NCBI GenBank assembly: GCA_018296165.2
Contig: JACKQL020000001.1
Location: 2,232,001 to 2,296,000 of the forward strand
Direction of reading: 5' to 3'
Length of the DNA: 64,000 nucleotides
From: Termitomyces sp. T153
Taxonomy: Eukaryota; Basidiomycota; Agaricomycetes; Agaricales; Lyophyllaceae
Shown here: positions 32,277 to 46,000 of the stretch, one piece after another
Position numbering within the stretch: the stretch's first letter is position 1
Layout of the letters: every line of letters starts with the position of its first letter
The notes under the pieces: model-generated
Seen by the model: only the letters and a program-made list of their open reading frames with translations
What the model was told of the DNA's origin: nothing
Database searches by the model: none
Program-made: the position numbers and the translations under genes

Positions 32277-33425
32277 TGTCATGACCCACTCCCTGGACCC
32301 CTAACATCATTCCCAGCCCACTTGCTTCCCCAGAGTTCCCCCCCAGTGCCCCAATGAACTCCCAACCCTCATACACTCTCTGTGCCCACTCTGGGTAACT
32401 CTGACGCTTCTCTGGCAAACCCCAACAGCCCCCTGGCACACTTCAACACCTTCTCTGCAGCCATCAACACTTCTCCTGACTATCCTGAGCCCCAAGAACT
32501 CTCCATTCCCGACTCTGTTGTATGTCACCAGCTCATCACCCTGGTTCACCTGACCTACTCCAGAGTACCACAACAACCTCAAGACAACCCACATTCTCAG
32601 CTGATCCCATCAGAATATCACCATGGCCTGCTCCCTGATCACAACCAACATCCATTGACCCTGTATGGCTCTGCCAAGCCCTGCTGCCACACCCGCTGTC
32701 CCCTGGAGCTCTCCAGTAGTCAGTATATAAGTTGTAGAGTAGCTCCTTGTACTCTAGTCTTGATATTACCTATTGCTTAACATTACCTATGGTCTGATTG
32801 TTTCTGTCTCGTGTTACATTTCCTCTTCTCTCAGTCTCCTGGTCTTGTCTTGTCTTGTCTCTATCTCCATTATCATTCTTGTTATTGTTTCATACCTCTA
32901 CCTGAATCTATTTTTGTTCTTGTCTCAATTTTGTCTCAACTCTATTTTGCTCCATTCAACTCCATCTCATCTCATTTGACTCCATATCCATTATCATGTC
33001 CAATTTCTCTTGACCTTACACTCTTACAAACTCTGCACTTACAATTATGACCCCTGAACATTCATTAAACCAACTCCAGACCTCACTACTTGCTCAGTTC
33101 CAAAAGCTATCAACCTCCATTGATCCCCCATCGAACTCTGGCTCTACTCCTATCACTCATGTAGCCCCTGCTTACTCTGCACCTACAGTACTTGCTTCGA
33201 GACTTGTACCTGATGCCCCATCAAGTCCACCCCTTCTCCCACAACTTATTCCAGACTCCTCCAGACCACCCCAGACTTGTTCAGATCACTCCCCATTGCT
33301 TATTCTCCCAAGTCCCCCATGTTTAGGACCTCTCCAAGTGCCCAGTTATCAGTGCAGGGAATCATGTTCACCTAGTAAGGATTTGCCCAGTGTAGCTGAG
33401 CCCCTGTGGTCAGTGGAACCTGACA
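32277..33425 (+). repeat. Element A 5' LTR (1149 bp)
   Basis: Starts tgtcatgaccc, ends ggaacctgaca. TATATAAG begins at 32724 and AGTCTTGATATTA at 32756, 32 nt later, as in E1. The primer site after it (taatatccagact, 33426-33438) has one mismatch to that string. Confidence 0.92.
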
Positions 33426-33457
33426 TAATATCCAGACTCTCCCTTACCCTGCTCATG

Positions 33458-36400
33458 ATGTCTGCAATTAACTCTGCACACACTTCCATTGGAACTCTTG
33501 ATGTCTATGGTTGACCCATGCCTGAGACTCACTATGATTTGTTTTGCCTTGCCCAATTTGCCAAGGCATATTGAATTGTAGATCCAACACCAAATGTCCC
33601 CTCTGCTCTGGTCACTCTCCCACACAACAGCTCTCTCCACAGACACCCTCCTTGCTCAACCCCAATCCCATTATTCCTGCACCACCCTCATCTGCAACTC
33701 TCACACCTCCTCTGCCATCTCCACCTCCTACCAAAGGTCAATCATGACACCCCCAACCCAGTCTTTGACCTACCCCAGTGATAAATCAATCTATTGCTTG
33801 ACGACTCCTCCAGTATCCCATCCACACCACCTCCCCAACCATAACAAAGCCCTGTCAGAGACAATCACTCGCTGCATAGGAATAAGTCACCATCCCTGCC
33901 AACAAACAACAATGAGATCTCCAACCACACATCCCTCATCCTTCCACCTCTGGACCCACTGGCCCCACTCCGCAGCCCTGTCAAAGATCTGTGCATCACT
34001 AATATCTGACCCAATGACCCTCTGACAGTGCCCCTCCCTCTGAGAATAAAGCAAGATTCCAAGGCCAGTGCTCTGCCCCCAACCCCAGAACCAGCCTCTA
34101 GAAATCAGCTAGGAACCTTTGGATAAACCAGCTGACTACTCCACCCAACATTTGACTGAACAAACTCTGCAACAAAGTCTCCAAGCATGGATACAACCCC
34201 CTCTACCCCCCTCCAGTCCCCTAGGGCCCCAATGCCTCTGACCCAACTCCAGCAACTCTGGAGCAAGACAAAAGAACTCTTGAACCTCAAGATGGTCAAA
34301 AAAGGAAGGAAGATGCACCTCCACCCCAACCTCCTCAAAACAAACCCCAAAGGTGCCTCTAACAAATCCAGAAGTCAACATGAGAACCACAGCACTCCAA
34401 CCTACAATGCTGGACAACTCTGGGCCCCTCCACCACTACTTCAACACCCCCTCCAAATCAATCTGGAGCCCCCAGCATCAAAAGGCTCAGTGCTGCCTCC
34501 CTCCACATGCACTTTACCAAATGGGACCTCCATCCTTCAACTATCAGACTACACTGCCTCTAGCAAAAGAACTCTGCAGCACAGAAGTCACCCCACCAGA
34601 ACAAACTATAGGAAAAAGAAAATTCTATATGAAGTAGTTCTCCTGGAGTATCACAAACTTGCTGATATGTTCTCTGAAGAAAGCAAGGAACCCTGCCATT
34701 ACCTCAGAGACCATGCTACAAGCCCTGCACCCAACCATTTTGAGTCCCAAAACCTCAACAATAAAGAAGATACTGCCAAATGCCCTTGGAGGCTTCCCCC
34801 CACCAAGCAATTTGAAAATCCCCAATGACTCTGAAAACTCCACACAAAGATCCAAGGTGCCTTGACCCACTGCTCCCAGCCACTCTGGACTCCTCCACAC
34901 AACTCCAGACCCTGGTAACACAGCTCCAGAACCCCCATTTTGAATCTGACATCCATCAGGGGAACCCACAACACCAACCCATCAGCAATGTTACTATAGC
35001 ATGCCCTCTGCAAGGTTGAGTCATCAACTGCCTGCCCCAAACTACTCCACCTTGCACAAAAGACATCCTTGAACAAGAACCACACTGCCGGAGCAGCAGG
35101 AGAACAGACCCTATACAAAGTAGTATCCCCAGAGTGTTATAATTTTGCTGATGTATCCTCCAAGAAATAAGTAGTATCCCTGCTGCCACCCACTGCAAAG
35201 ACCAATGTTGACAAAGTGCCACCACTATCCCCCACCCAACCACAAGTAAGAATGCCCCATGTCCCAACCTCCACCACTGAAAGTCACAACCCCACTACTG
35301 TCCTCCTCAACCTCAATCACCCAGTGGAAGAATAGACTTCAGACACCTAATGTAGTTTCCCCAAGGCACTATGCAACCCAACCACACTCGCCAAAGACTG
35401 ACCCTGAGCAATAACATTATATGCCTTGAACCCCACCACCAGAGTCACAGCCCTGCTGTCACCCTACTCCACTCCTCTAACAAAATTGATTTCCCAGCAA
35501 AAGAACAAACTCCAGACTCTCAAAGTAGTTTTCTCCAAGTCCAGTAATGCACCATGTGATTCAACCACATCCACCAGAGATCAATCCAGATGCCAAGAAA
35601 GACAAATGGCTCCTTCAAATCTGCTTCAATGATCAGGGGACCAACAATGCCCTCCAAACACAGTGGTACTCCTTTCCCCTGATCAGAAACATTGTTGATT
35701 GCCCTACAGTGCCAAGACCTACCCCCACTCCATTTATAGTGACTTCCGCACCACTCCAGAGCATGAATGAAAGATTGCCCTACCCCTGCTGTAACCTCCT
35801 TCAAGTCCCAGGTGCTATCCTCATATGACCAACTCCCTTGCCACCCTCCAGCACTTGTGGATGACCACCCCTCAATGCAAACAATATTTTTGCATAATTG
35901 AGCAATGGCCTGGCCCATCCAAGCTCTTGGAGAGCAGCTAGAACCCACCCAGCTCATCCAAGCATGACTCTGGAAACCACCACCACTTATTCAACAGCTC
36001 TGCCACTCAGTGGTAATTTCTGTTAAACATCCACATGTTGCACTGATTTGAATAAAGAGGAAAACCCCACTTCAGAACCTCCTCCTCAACCAGTGTTACC
36101 TCTGATACAACTCTGCCAACAAACCAACCCCCCAACCCAACTCCCACATTAACTCCAGACCTCTGATTCATGTGCTGAGAATAGCAGACTAACAAAGACA
36201 CACCCCCAAACCCCTTCTCCTGCTCCATACCACCTCCTAAGTCAACTCTGTCAATGAGCTATCCACTGACCAGCCCCTATGCCAACTCTGGACCATTGGC
36301 TCCTACTCTGGAAGAAGACATAAAACTCTGAGCTCACCCTCAAACCAACCCTGCCTGCACCACACCAAACCCAGAAGAGCTCTGCTAGCAAGTCCACACT

Positions 36401-36900
36401 CCACTAACCCTTGTACTGCCTCTACTCTGCTGGCTCCACCCTGGGAAGGGACAAAACTACTGCTGGACCTCCAATACAATACTGAACCTACCAGTACAAC
36501 CCTTGACACAACTCTGCTAGTGAGCTAGCAGCTGACCTGCCCATGGACATCACCTCTGCAACTCCTAGGAAGAACTGCTGGAACTCCAATACAACACTGA
36601 ACCTACCAGTACAATCCTCAAAGCAACTTCACTAAGAAGAATCATCCACCCAATCCTCCCTTGCACCTAAAGCAACTCCACCAAAAAGAATCATCTACCC
36701 AATCCTCCCTTGCACCAAAAGCAACTCTGCCAAGAAGAATCACCCACCCACCAACCTCCACACTACCTCCGGACAACCAAACCCTACTCCAAGAAGGATG
36801 AATCCATGCCCTGGACTTAGAACACACTTGTCCCAACAAGCTCTGGCAGCACCCCAAGCTCCAAACACACCAGAAATACATAAGACTCCCCTGCACATCT
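33458..36900 (+). pseudogene. Element A gag start and scrambled protease/RT pieces
   Basis: The first ATG after the primer site opens Met-Ser-Ala-Ile-Asn and keeps Tyr-Gly and Pro-Met-Pro-Glu, matching the first 40 residues of E1 gag. The next 1.1 kb is Pro/Ser/Thr-rich with stops. At about 34625-34680 a piece of the protease-RT linker survives (Leu-Glu-Tyr-His-Lys-Leu-Ala-Asp-Met-Phe-Ser-Glu). At about 35670-35790 nucleotides match the E1 RT around motif A with small deletions. No catalytic RT, RNase H or integrase motif remains. This is a deletion product, not simple point decay. Confidence 0.6.
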
Positions 36901-38913
36901 CTGGACTTACCTTTGGCCAGGAATGAGAAGGAATGTCATGTAGTTGGCCTAGAATCTACAAATCCCAACCAAGCACAACCTCCCACTGATACTCCAGAGC
37001 ACAGCAAACCCCAACTAGGCACAAAATGCAATACTCTGGAGCACAGCAAATGCCTAACCAAACACACCCCTGACAAAATGCAATACTCTGGAGTTCAACA
37101 AACACCCACACAAGCATGCCTCTGCCCAAATGAAAGCCTCTGAACACTCCTTGCCCTTGAAGCCATTCACCCAACTCCACATACTTGGAGATTGGCAGTG
37201 ATAAGACCCAGTTGTTGCTGAGCACCAATTTTGGCATTTCAGACTTAGCAGCAGCTGACAACTTTAATTTGGCACAAGTCACAACACTCAGCAAGCAAGG
37301 CCTAGCCCAGGGTCTGGACCAATGTAGCCTTTGCATGGGACTTTAGCAACTTCAAGACTTACCAATCATGAGGAATATCATGTGGAGTCTGGACTTTGAG
37401 TCTAGAACAGTAAGGCCAAGACTTTTTTTAACAACAATTATTAGTGACCCTAGTGACCCCTTGATGACCAAACAGCTTTCTTTCCCCATATATGGACATA
37501 TTGCTAAATGTGTACCTTTTTACTTACCATTCCTCTTGTCAAGCTTACCAACATACTTGAGCAGTGTCTACACTTCAGAGACTTTGCTTATAGTTTTTCA
37601 CTTAGTTACAAATTGATGCCTTGTATGAATCATAAACAACTTGGCAGACACTGTCGCTAGTAGGAATTATTTGCTTACTTTTCCATACTATACTTTTGAA
37701 CAGTATAAATACTGCCTGTAAATAGCCACTACATCATAGAATTCCATTGGACTTACTCCCTCGAATCAAACCCATTCATCTCTAAGCCTACCAGCTTGAG
37801 ATTTCAATTTTGCCTCTATTGTTTGCTCTATTCCCTCATTATTTGTTGGCAATGACTTAGCAACAAGTCTTGCCAACTTTGACTCTGACTTAGTGTGGTA
37901 CCAATGGCTGGTGCCCTTGGTGTTATCACGACTTAGCAACATTAGTGACTGTGGCTAGTGACTACTTTATGTTTGTCTTTTGTTCAGTCTCCTTATTGCC
38001 ATCCTTCTCTTTTCTATTCTCCTCCCTAACTCCTCTACCAACCATTAAAAGTTCACTCTGTCTTAGCAACACTTTCTGCCTTTATCCATTTTTCTTCCTG
38101 TCACTAGCAACTTAGGCTAGGGATAGTGACCATTTCAACTACACCTCTCAATACAGCTCTTGCTCTCATTTTCTGGGATGGTTACTGATTCACCCTCAAC
38201 TATTAACTTCCTACTGCTAGCTACCCTATCTAGTGACTAGTGTTGGGTTCTCTTTTTAGGTTTTCCTGCACAGCACTAGGTAGCATAGGAGCACATCAAT
38301 GGATTGCAAGAATGGGCAAACCCAACTTTGAGAAAGTATCTCTGCCCCTACACTAATCCACCCAACAGCATAGCTGGCATGAAAAGCAGTTCCTCACCAA
38401 GTCTACTGCAATGGCAACCCTAATCCTGGAGCCCTGCTACTAAACCACTAAGGACCCCCTCATAACTCTGTCACTCCCACTGTCATCAAAAGGGACCTCC
38501 ACCCCCTCCGCTAGCTGTGTCAGAGCATAATCAAGTCACCTGAAAACCTCCACCAGCCATGTTGGAATGAAAGCTAAAAACTCCCACCAAGCACACTCAA
38601 AGTCCAGAGATCTGCTCTTAAGCCAACCACAAGCGGTCAACATAATCCCAGACCTGGACACCCACCCCCGACCTCAGTCTGACCCCCCTAGAAGAGCCCT
38701 GCAGGACCCCCACCAAACTCTGGGAACCCCACCTGCAATGCTCTGCCAAGCCCTAGCAACTCCAGGACTAGTTGACAACAGACAGCATTAGTGGGCTTAA
38801 CCCCCACCTCTGGATAAACTAGGGATTCAACTCCTATGAGTACCCCTATGTGTTTCCACTCATTCACTCCTCACACAAACTAAAACCTTGCATGCTTGCC
38901 AGGACTCCACAAG
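36901..38913 (+). other. Element A internal noncoding region with an insertion absent from D
   Basis: Left and right parts match element D in reverse (D about 55560-55900). Between about 37197 and 38325 lies about 1.1 kb with no counterpart in D. It is AT-rich, with gtataaatactg near 37704 and many gacttagcaac motifs. It looks like a separate insertion, possibly a solo LTR of another family. Clear ends or a target duplication could not be fixed. Confidence 0.5.
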
Positions 38914-38918
38914 GAATT
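38914..38918. repeat. Element B target duplication, left copy GAATT
   Basis: GAATT directly before TGTCAGG; identical to 50739-50743. Element A sequence is continuous across the pair when B is removed. Confidence 0.92.
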
Positions 38919-39788
38919 TGTCAGGTTCCACTGACTATGGGGCTCAGCTACACTAGGTGAGTCCTTACTAGGCAGACACAATGTCCTGTGTTTATAACCT
39001 AGCAATCCGGGGTTGGCATGGAGTGGAGGGACTTGTGAGGGGAAGCTAAGGGGAGCAGTCTGAGCAAGTCCAGAGTGGTCCAGGTAAGTCTAAGGCCAAG
39101 TATATTAAACATTGGGCTTGGGTTGGCATCAGAAACAAGTTTGTAAGTGTGCAAATAGATTGGGGGGCAAACAGAGGCTTTGCAAGTGATGGGGGCAGAG
39201 CCAGAGTTTAATGGGGGATCAATCAAGACTTGATGGTAATAGAAAAAGAGATGGAAAGAAATACAAGACACAAGTAACCAGTTAATGTAATATCAAGACT
39301 AAAGTATGAGGAGCTATTCTATGACTTATATACTAACTACTGGATAGCTTTGGAGGACAGTGAGTATGGTGGTGGGGCTCAATAGAGCTGCATGGAGTTG
39401 ACAGGTGTCAGGTACAATTAAGGGGCAGGTTGCAGCAACATTCTGATGGGATTAGCTGGGGACACAGGCCACTCTAGGGTTGTCATGATGCTTTGGAGCA
39501 GGTCAGGTGAGCCAGGGTGGTGAGCTGGAGATGCACAACAGGGTCAAGAATGGTGGGGGAGAGTTCCAGAGGCTCAGGAGAGTCAAGGGGAGCATTGACG
39601 GCTGCAGAGAAGGTCATTGGAGTTAGCTAGGGGGCTGTCAGGGTTTGCTGGAGAAGTATCAGAGTTACCTAGGATGGCCGCAAAGGGTGTTTGATAGTTG
39701 GGGGCTTTGATGAGGCATTGGGGAAGGTGCTCCAGAGAAGCAAGCAGGCTGGGAACAATGTCAGAGGTCCAGGGAGTGGGTCATGACA
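38919..39788 (-). repeat. Element B 3' LTR, 189 bp shorter than its partner
   Basis: 870 bp against 1059 bp for the 5' LTR. Alignment by eye places one clean deletion after cttgatggt at about 39237, corresponding to 50000-50188 of the other LTR. The lengths differ by exactly 189. Primer-complement string taatatcaagact is kept at about 39286. Confidence 0.9.
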
Positions 39789-39999
39789 TTACCCCCCCTT
39801 TAGCATCAAGACTCTCAAGATGCAGGGCATGGTTTGAGGATTGGCAGGGCGTAGGAGTTAGAGTTGAGCAATATTGATCAAACTGCAGTGAGCAGTGGTA
39901 GCATGGGGAACAAAGTCAAAGTGTGGCTGCCATTTATCAGAGGGTTCTTCCCAAACCATTAAAAGGGTCAGACATACCCTGGAGGCCCAAACTTTTGCA

Positions 40000-42830
40000 A
40001 TGTCTTCCTCCAAGTACTATCCCGCAGTGTCCCCCTCTCCTTCTGCATGATCTTCCTCCTCTTTCTCTGACAATTCTGAAGGTTATCAGAATTGTAGACA
40101 TGTATAGGCAATGTACTGCAGCCATAAGTGCAGCTCTGCAGTGCTGATAGAGTATTAATTAGAGTTGTCTGCACCTGTAGCAGGCCCCTCAGAGCCTTGG
40201 TCAGGCAGGGCCCCAGTGCAGTTGGCAGTGGAGGCAGTTCCTGCCTCACAATCCAGAACTGTCCTGGGCCCTGGAGTGGTCCAGCCCATTCCCTCCACCT
40301 CCAGAGTTGTGCAAGTGGAAGTGACACCAAAGCAGTTTGCAGCTGCTGTAGGGTGGGGGAGGGGTCCTCTGACTCTTGAGTGGTGCCAAGTGATGGCTCC
40401 AGTGAGTGAATAATGTGATTCTACCTTTTCTCCAGTTAACTCATTCCCGCAGTGTTCATCTTGTGTTCAATATGGGAAACAGTGTGACTTTGAGGAGCCT
40501 GTGCTAGAGCTATGGCAGGATATGTCAGTGTGCCTTCCATGTTGCTCATGGCATGAGAGGTGCTCTATTACATTGAGTTGGCATGCTGCCTGCATTGCCA
40601 TGGAGCAAGGCTAGAACTGGGCATGAGTCATAGCACAGATGGAGGAGAGGCAGCAGGATAAGGTGTTGGGGAGGGTTGAGGGAACCAAGGAAGCCAAGGG
40701 TGGGGGCAGCACAAGGCATCCACCAATGAAGATCGGGCTCCTGTGGAGTGGGCAGAGGGAAGGGCCCCCCACAGCATGTGACAAGGGCAAGCAGAGGGCA
40801 TCCCCCTTGCCAGAGGTGGGGCTAAGCAAGTGAGTGTGGGGGGAGCAGGCAATAGCAGGCCCCCTAGGCCCCATAGTGTATTTCCCGACCTCTGGGGCTC
40901 CAGTCAAGCAGTCTACAATGGAGTCATGGTCAATCACCAAGGCTTTCCTACAGCATCAGATTGAGGAGTTGGAGCGGACATTGGCCACTCATGAGAAGAA
41001 GGCCTGTAGGATCAGAGAGGACTAAGATGCAATGTAGAGGGAGTGTGATTGTCACGACCCGTCCCCTGAACCCCCGCACATCGCCCATCAACCCCCCGAA
41101 CCCCCAAAAAACCCCCGATGCTCCGCCAAACTTCCGCCCATGCCCCACGCCTATTTTGGCTAACTCCAACACCTCCCCGGCTGACTCCGACGGCCCCCTG
41201 GCCAACTTCAGTGCCTTCCCCACAGCCACTGACACTTACCCTGGACCCCCCGAACCCCAAGAACCACCCCCGCTGTTCCCGATCTTCGCCACCCATCATC
41301 AACTCAACACCCCGGTTCCTCCGACCTATTCCGGAGTATCACGACCACCTTGGGGCGACCCGCGTTCCCCAATGATCCCATCAACGTATCAGCGCGGCCC
41401 GATCCTCGATCACAACCGACACCCGCCCACTCCATCGAGCTCTGCCAAGTCCCGCCGCCACAGCTGACGTACCCCAAAGTTCTCCGGTAGTCAGTATATA
41501 AGCCGTCGAGTAGCTCTTTGTACTCTAGTCTTGATATTGCTTAACGTTACCTATGGTCTGATTGTTTCCTTTTCGTGTTTTGAGTTTTGTGCTTTGTGTC
41601 TCGTTCTCCTTACTCTCCGTCTCCCAGTCTTATCTCAGTCTCCTGGTCTTGTCTCATCTCCATTTCGTTATCATTCTCATTATCGTTTTGTATCTCCACT
41701 CGAATCTACTCTTGTTCCATATCAACCCCATTCCATTTCATCTGACGCTGTCTCGGTGACTCCATCTGGCCATTGTGCCCAAGTCTTCATCAACCTAAAT
41801 GACCTCATGAACTCCGCGATTACGATTACAAACCCCGACACTCCTTCACCAGGTCCGAACCTCGCTCTTCGCTCGGTCCTGGACTTCATCAACTCCAAAT
41901 GATCTCCCATCAAACCCCAGCTCTGTTCCCATTGATCACACAGCCACCTACTCCTTTGCTTCCATGAATCTCCCATACAGTCTTCTGCCTGAACCCTGCC
42001 AAGACCGTCTCGTTTCCTCGCAACCCAACTTCTCCAGACCTCCCCGGATCTGTCCAGATCACATCCCACCAACTATCCGCACAAGCCATCAGTGCCCGGA
42101 ACGTCTTTGAGTGTTCGGTTACCAATGCAGGGGAATCACGCCCACCTAATAAGGACTCGCCCAGTGCAGCTGAGCCCCCGAGGTCAGCAGAACCTGACAG
42201 TGATGAGGCATGGAGGGATAAAGATGTGGCTGTGGGGATGGCCATGGAGCAGTTGGTCCAGCTGCAGGAGTTGTGGGCTCATCTGGGGCAGTGGGAGGCA
42301 TGGGTGAAGATGGCAGCACAGCAGTCAGAGGGGTCAGAGATGTGGGGAGCTTGGAAGGGGCCTAATATGGGGGTACCTTGAGTAACAGCAGAGAGAGTGC
42401 AGAGGTGGGAGGAGTAGCTTGCCAACAAAGCAGCCTCAAAGTGGCAGGAGGTGCTCCATGAGTCCTTTCTTTTCCTTTCTTTGCTCTCCCCTTACACTGA
42501 GCTGACCTTGCTTTAGCAGACTGGGCCAGGAAGCACCACATCCTTCTCAACAAAGCATTAGTAGCACTGGGGTCTATTCATAACAGGCTGGCAAGGATGC
42601 CTGGGGATCTTCCATCAGAACCAGGGCAAGGGGTTATGCAGATGGGGCATCTGCTAGCAGGGCATTGGTAGAGGGCAATGGTGGACCCCAGGGCATGGTG
42701 GGAGGTGGCAATGGACATAAGGGAGCCTCTCCTAGGGCATCTGGACATATTGGCAATAGTGGTGGTGCAACTGGAAGTGGACATGGTGGGGAGGATAGCA
42801 GAGGTAGGACTGGAGGGGGAGGGGAAATAG
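40000..42830 (+). pseudogene. Element B antisense gene, decayed and split by solo LTR C
   Basis: Same gene as 7972-9667 in E1. TATA-like cattaaaagg ends 34 bp before ATG 40000. Exon 1 is 40000-40401 (134 codons, several stops), the phase-0 intron 40402-40452, exon 2 from 40453. The cysteine cluster C-x2-C-x6-C-x15-C-x2-C-x6-C is complete and has Gln (CAA) where E1 has TGA. Solo LTR C interrupts at 41049; the coiled coil resumes after 42204 and the C-terminus ends at TAG 42828-42830. The Leu-Leu-Asn/Asp and Gly-His-Leu-Leu-Ala-Gly-His block is recognisable. Confidence 0.75.
41050..42199 (+). mobile_element. C: solo LTR (1150 bp) nested in B
   Basis: Starts tgtcacgacccgtcccc, ends cagaacctgaca, flanked by perfect GTGAT (41045-41049 and 42200-42204). 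TATATA begins at 41495 and AGTCTTGATATT at 41527. It is CpG-rich compared with surrounding B, as expected for the youngest layer. A solo LTR results from recombination between the two LTRs of a full element. Confidence 0.95.
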
Positions 42831-43057
42831 GAGAGCTTTTTGGACTGGTACTCCACATTGGACCTGCACCTTCTGTAACATTATGTAATACTAGACATGT
42901 GAATATTGACTTATTAAACCTTTGGCCTAGGGTGATTAAGTTTTTCAAATTGAATCAGAAAACAGAGAAGTAAAACATATAGGGGGTTACTCATGGGAGT
43001 TGAATCCCTGATAAGTCCAGAGGCAGAGATTATGCCCACTAATGCCATCTGTGTTTT

Positions 43058-46000
43058 CTAGTCCCAGGGATCCCAGGGCTTGGTGGAGTGCCTTTGATGG
43101 AAGTCCTGGAGCTTGTTGGGGACTCCATCAAGGTTTTTTCGGGGTTCCCAAGTGTTGTTCTCAGGTCTGTAGTCCTTCTAGCAGATCAAGTATTGGAGTC
43201 AGCCACAGACCACATGAGAGTCAAGGATTTGGTCAACCTCATAGTGATATTTGTTCTCAACTTCAATGGGGAGCAGTTGACTGGGGTGCTGCCTAGGGAA
43301 AGGGTCCAGAGCATGTTTTTTAAGGAGTCACACATGGAACATAGGGTGGAGGCCCTTCAGGCCTAGGGGTAGGTAGAGCTTGCAGGTGTGCATGGAGACC
43401 TTCTGGAAGACTTTGAAGGGGCCAAAACATTTGTGATCAAGCTTGATGGAGAGCCTCCAGGTCTTGAGATTTCATTGATCAAGCCAGATCAAGGTGCTGG
43501 GGGGCCAGTCAGGGGTTGGTTTGCCTTGGGTGTCAGCATGCTTGGTATAGGCTTGATTGGCAGTGTTGATCTCATTCTGGAGGAACTGGTGAAGGGATTG
43601 GAGGTCCTCAGCGACCTTATGGGCAATGTGGAAAGGAATATCCTTGAGGGATAGTGTAAGTTAGGAGTTGTAGCCCTTATTGGCATAGAAAGAGGAAACT
43701 CCAGTGGTGGAATGAGGTGTGTTGTTGTAAGTAAACTTAGCAAGGAGGAGTTCTGCATGCCAGTCATTCTGTAAATAGTTAACATAGAGGTGGAGATACT
43801 GTTCCAACATCTGGTTTACTTGTTCTGTCTGTCTGTTGGTCTCTGGGTGATAGGCAGTGGAGAGATTGGTTTTTATTTCAAGTGCCTTGCATAGCAATTG
43901 CCAAAAATGGGATACAAACAGAGGTCTCAGTTGGAGATGATGTCATTCAGGAGTCTGTGCTTGGAGAATACATGCTCAAGGAATAGTTTGGTGAACTCCA
44001 GAGCATTGTTGGTGGTGTGACAGGGAATGAAGAGGGCTTGCTTGGTGAGGTGGCAGACAACAACAAGGATTGCGTCAAAACCTTCAGAGTCAGGGAGTTC
44101 AACAATATGATCCATTGAAATTGAGAACCAGGGACACTGACTGATGGGGAGGGGCTTCAATAATCCATGAGGGTGGTGGCAGGGTATCTTGGCCCAGAGA
44201 CAAGATTCACAGGCCCTTATGTATTGCATGACATCCTTCTTCATTCCTGGCCAAAAGTAAGTCCAGGAGATGAGTTGAAGGGTCTTACAAATTCCTGGGT
44301 GCTCATGGAGCTTGTGGTCATGGTGTTGCCAGAGTATGTTGAGGCAAATAGACTTGTGGTCTGGAGCATAAATTTGTCCACTCTGAAGCAGGAGGTGGTG
44401 GTCTGGAGACAGTGTGAAGGGGTTTTTGGCATTTGACTCATCAGCAGAGTTGTTGTGGGGGTCATGCTGGGTAAAGAAGGAGTCCAGGAGTGAGTTTCTG
44501 ATTTTGTGCAGAATTCCTTCTTTATTCAAAATCAGCATGGCATGTAGATGTTCAGGAGAGATTACCACTCAATAGTTGAATGTGTTTTGCTCAGCCTCAA
44601 ATGACTTTTTTGGATACATGTCAGACCTCTAAGTGAGGGCATTGGGTTTCATGCCAAGTTATCCAGGGCAATAGTGGATGGTGAAGTTGTACTCCAAGAA
44701 AGTTTGAGACCATTGAGCTTGGTAGCAGCTGAGTTGCTTCATGGTTGTGAAGTATTGCAGATTGTTGTGATCAGAGTAGACTTGAATGTGGTGCAGAGAT
44801 CCCTTGAGGTAGGCCTGCCACTGATGGAAGGCTTCAACAATTGTGAGGAGTTCCTTATCATAGATATTGTAGTTGAGCTCCATGGAGATCATCAAATGGG
44901 TGTAGAAGGCAACAGGGCACAGGTCCTTCCCTCTGGAATCCAATTGGGAGAGTATTCCAGCAATGGCATAGTTGAAGGCATCACATTTGAGCACAATTGA
45001 CAGGGAGGGGTTGAAATGGTGGAGGACCAAGGCAGAGGTGAAGGCCTTCTTGAAGAGGAGGAATACACTTTGGCACTTGCTGTTCCAATTCCAAGGGGTG
45101 TCCTTCCACATGAGTCAGTTGAGGAGTTTAGTGATTCCAGAGTAGTTGTTGATGAATCAGCAATAAAGGTTAGCAAACCCCAGAAATGACTGTACCTCCT
45201 TGACGTTCTACAGTGGGGGCCAGTTGAGTATAGCATCAACCTTAGCAGGGTCCATGCGCATGCTATTAGGAGTGATGATGACTTTGAAGTATTCAACCTC
45301 CATCATGTGGAAGGAGCATTTTTCAGGTTTGGTGTAGAGGTGGTACTCCCAGAGTCATTCTAAGATATGGCAGATGTGCTCTAGATGCTCCTCCAGCAAA
45401 TTCAAGTAGATCAATATGTTGTCCAGGTATACAATAATAAAAACATCATTTATGTTGTGGAAGATGTTGTTCATGAAGTACTGGAAGGTGGTGGGGGAGT
45501 TAGTCATTCCAAAGGGCATTACAAGGTACTCAAAGAGGCCATAGTGGGTGCAAAAGGCAGTCTTCCATTCATGTCCCAGAGCAATTCAGATGTTGTTGTA
45601 GCCAGAGTGGAGGTCTGTCTTTGTATAGATCTTGGCACTGCAGAGGCAGTCAATGAGGTCTTTGATCAGGGAGAGGGGATACCAGTTCTTTTTGGTGACT
45701 TTGTTGAGTCCCCAATAATCTACACAGAGTCAGAGTGATCCATCCTTCTCCTTGGCAAACAAGACCAGAGTGCTGGTGGCAGAGATCAACAGGTGTATGA
45801 AGCCCTTGCCAAGCATGTTGTTGAGGTATTCCTTCATGGCCTGGAGCTTGATCTCACACATGTTGTAGATCTTGCCAAATGGGGGCAAGGCACCTTCTTC
45901 AAGATCAATCTTGTGGTTGTAGGAGTGGTGTGGGGGAAGTTCTTTGGCACTCCCTTCAGAGAACATATCAGCAAATTCATGATACTCTAGGGGAACTACT

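Noticed and set aside
37197..38325. DNA transposon with terminal inverted repeats and an 8-9 bp target duplication (gattggcag / gattgcaag)
   Set aside because: The candidate duplication has mismatches and no inverted termini were found, so no type is assigned.
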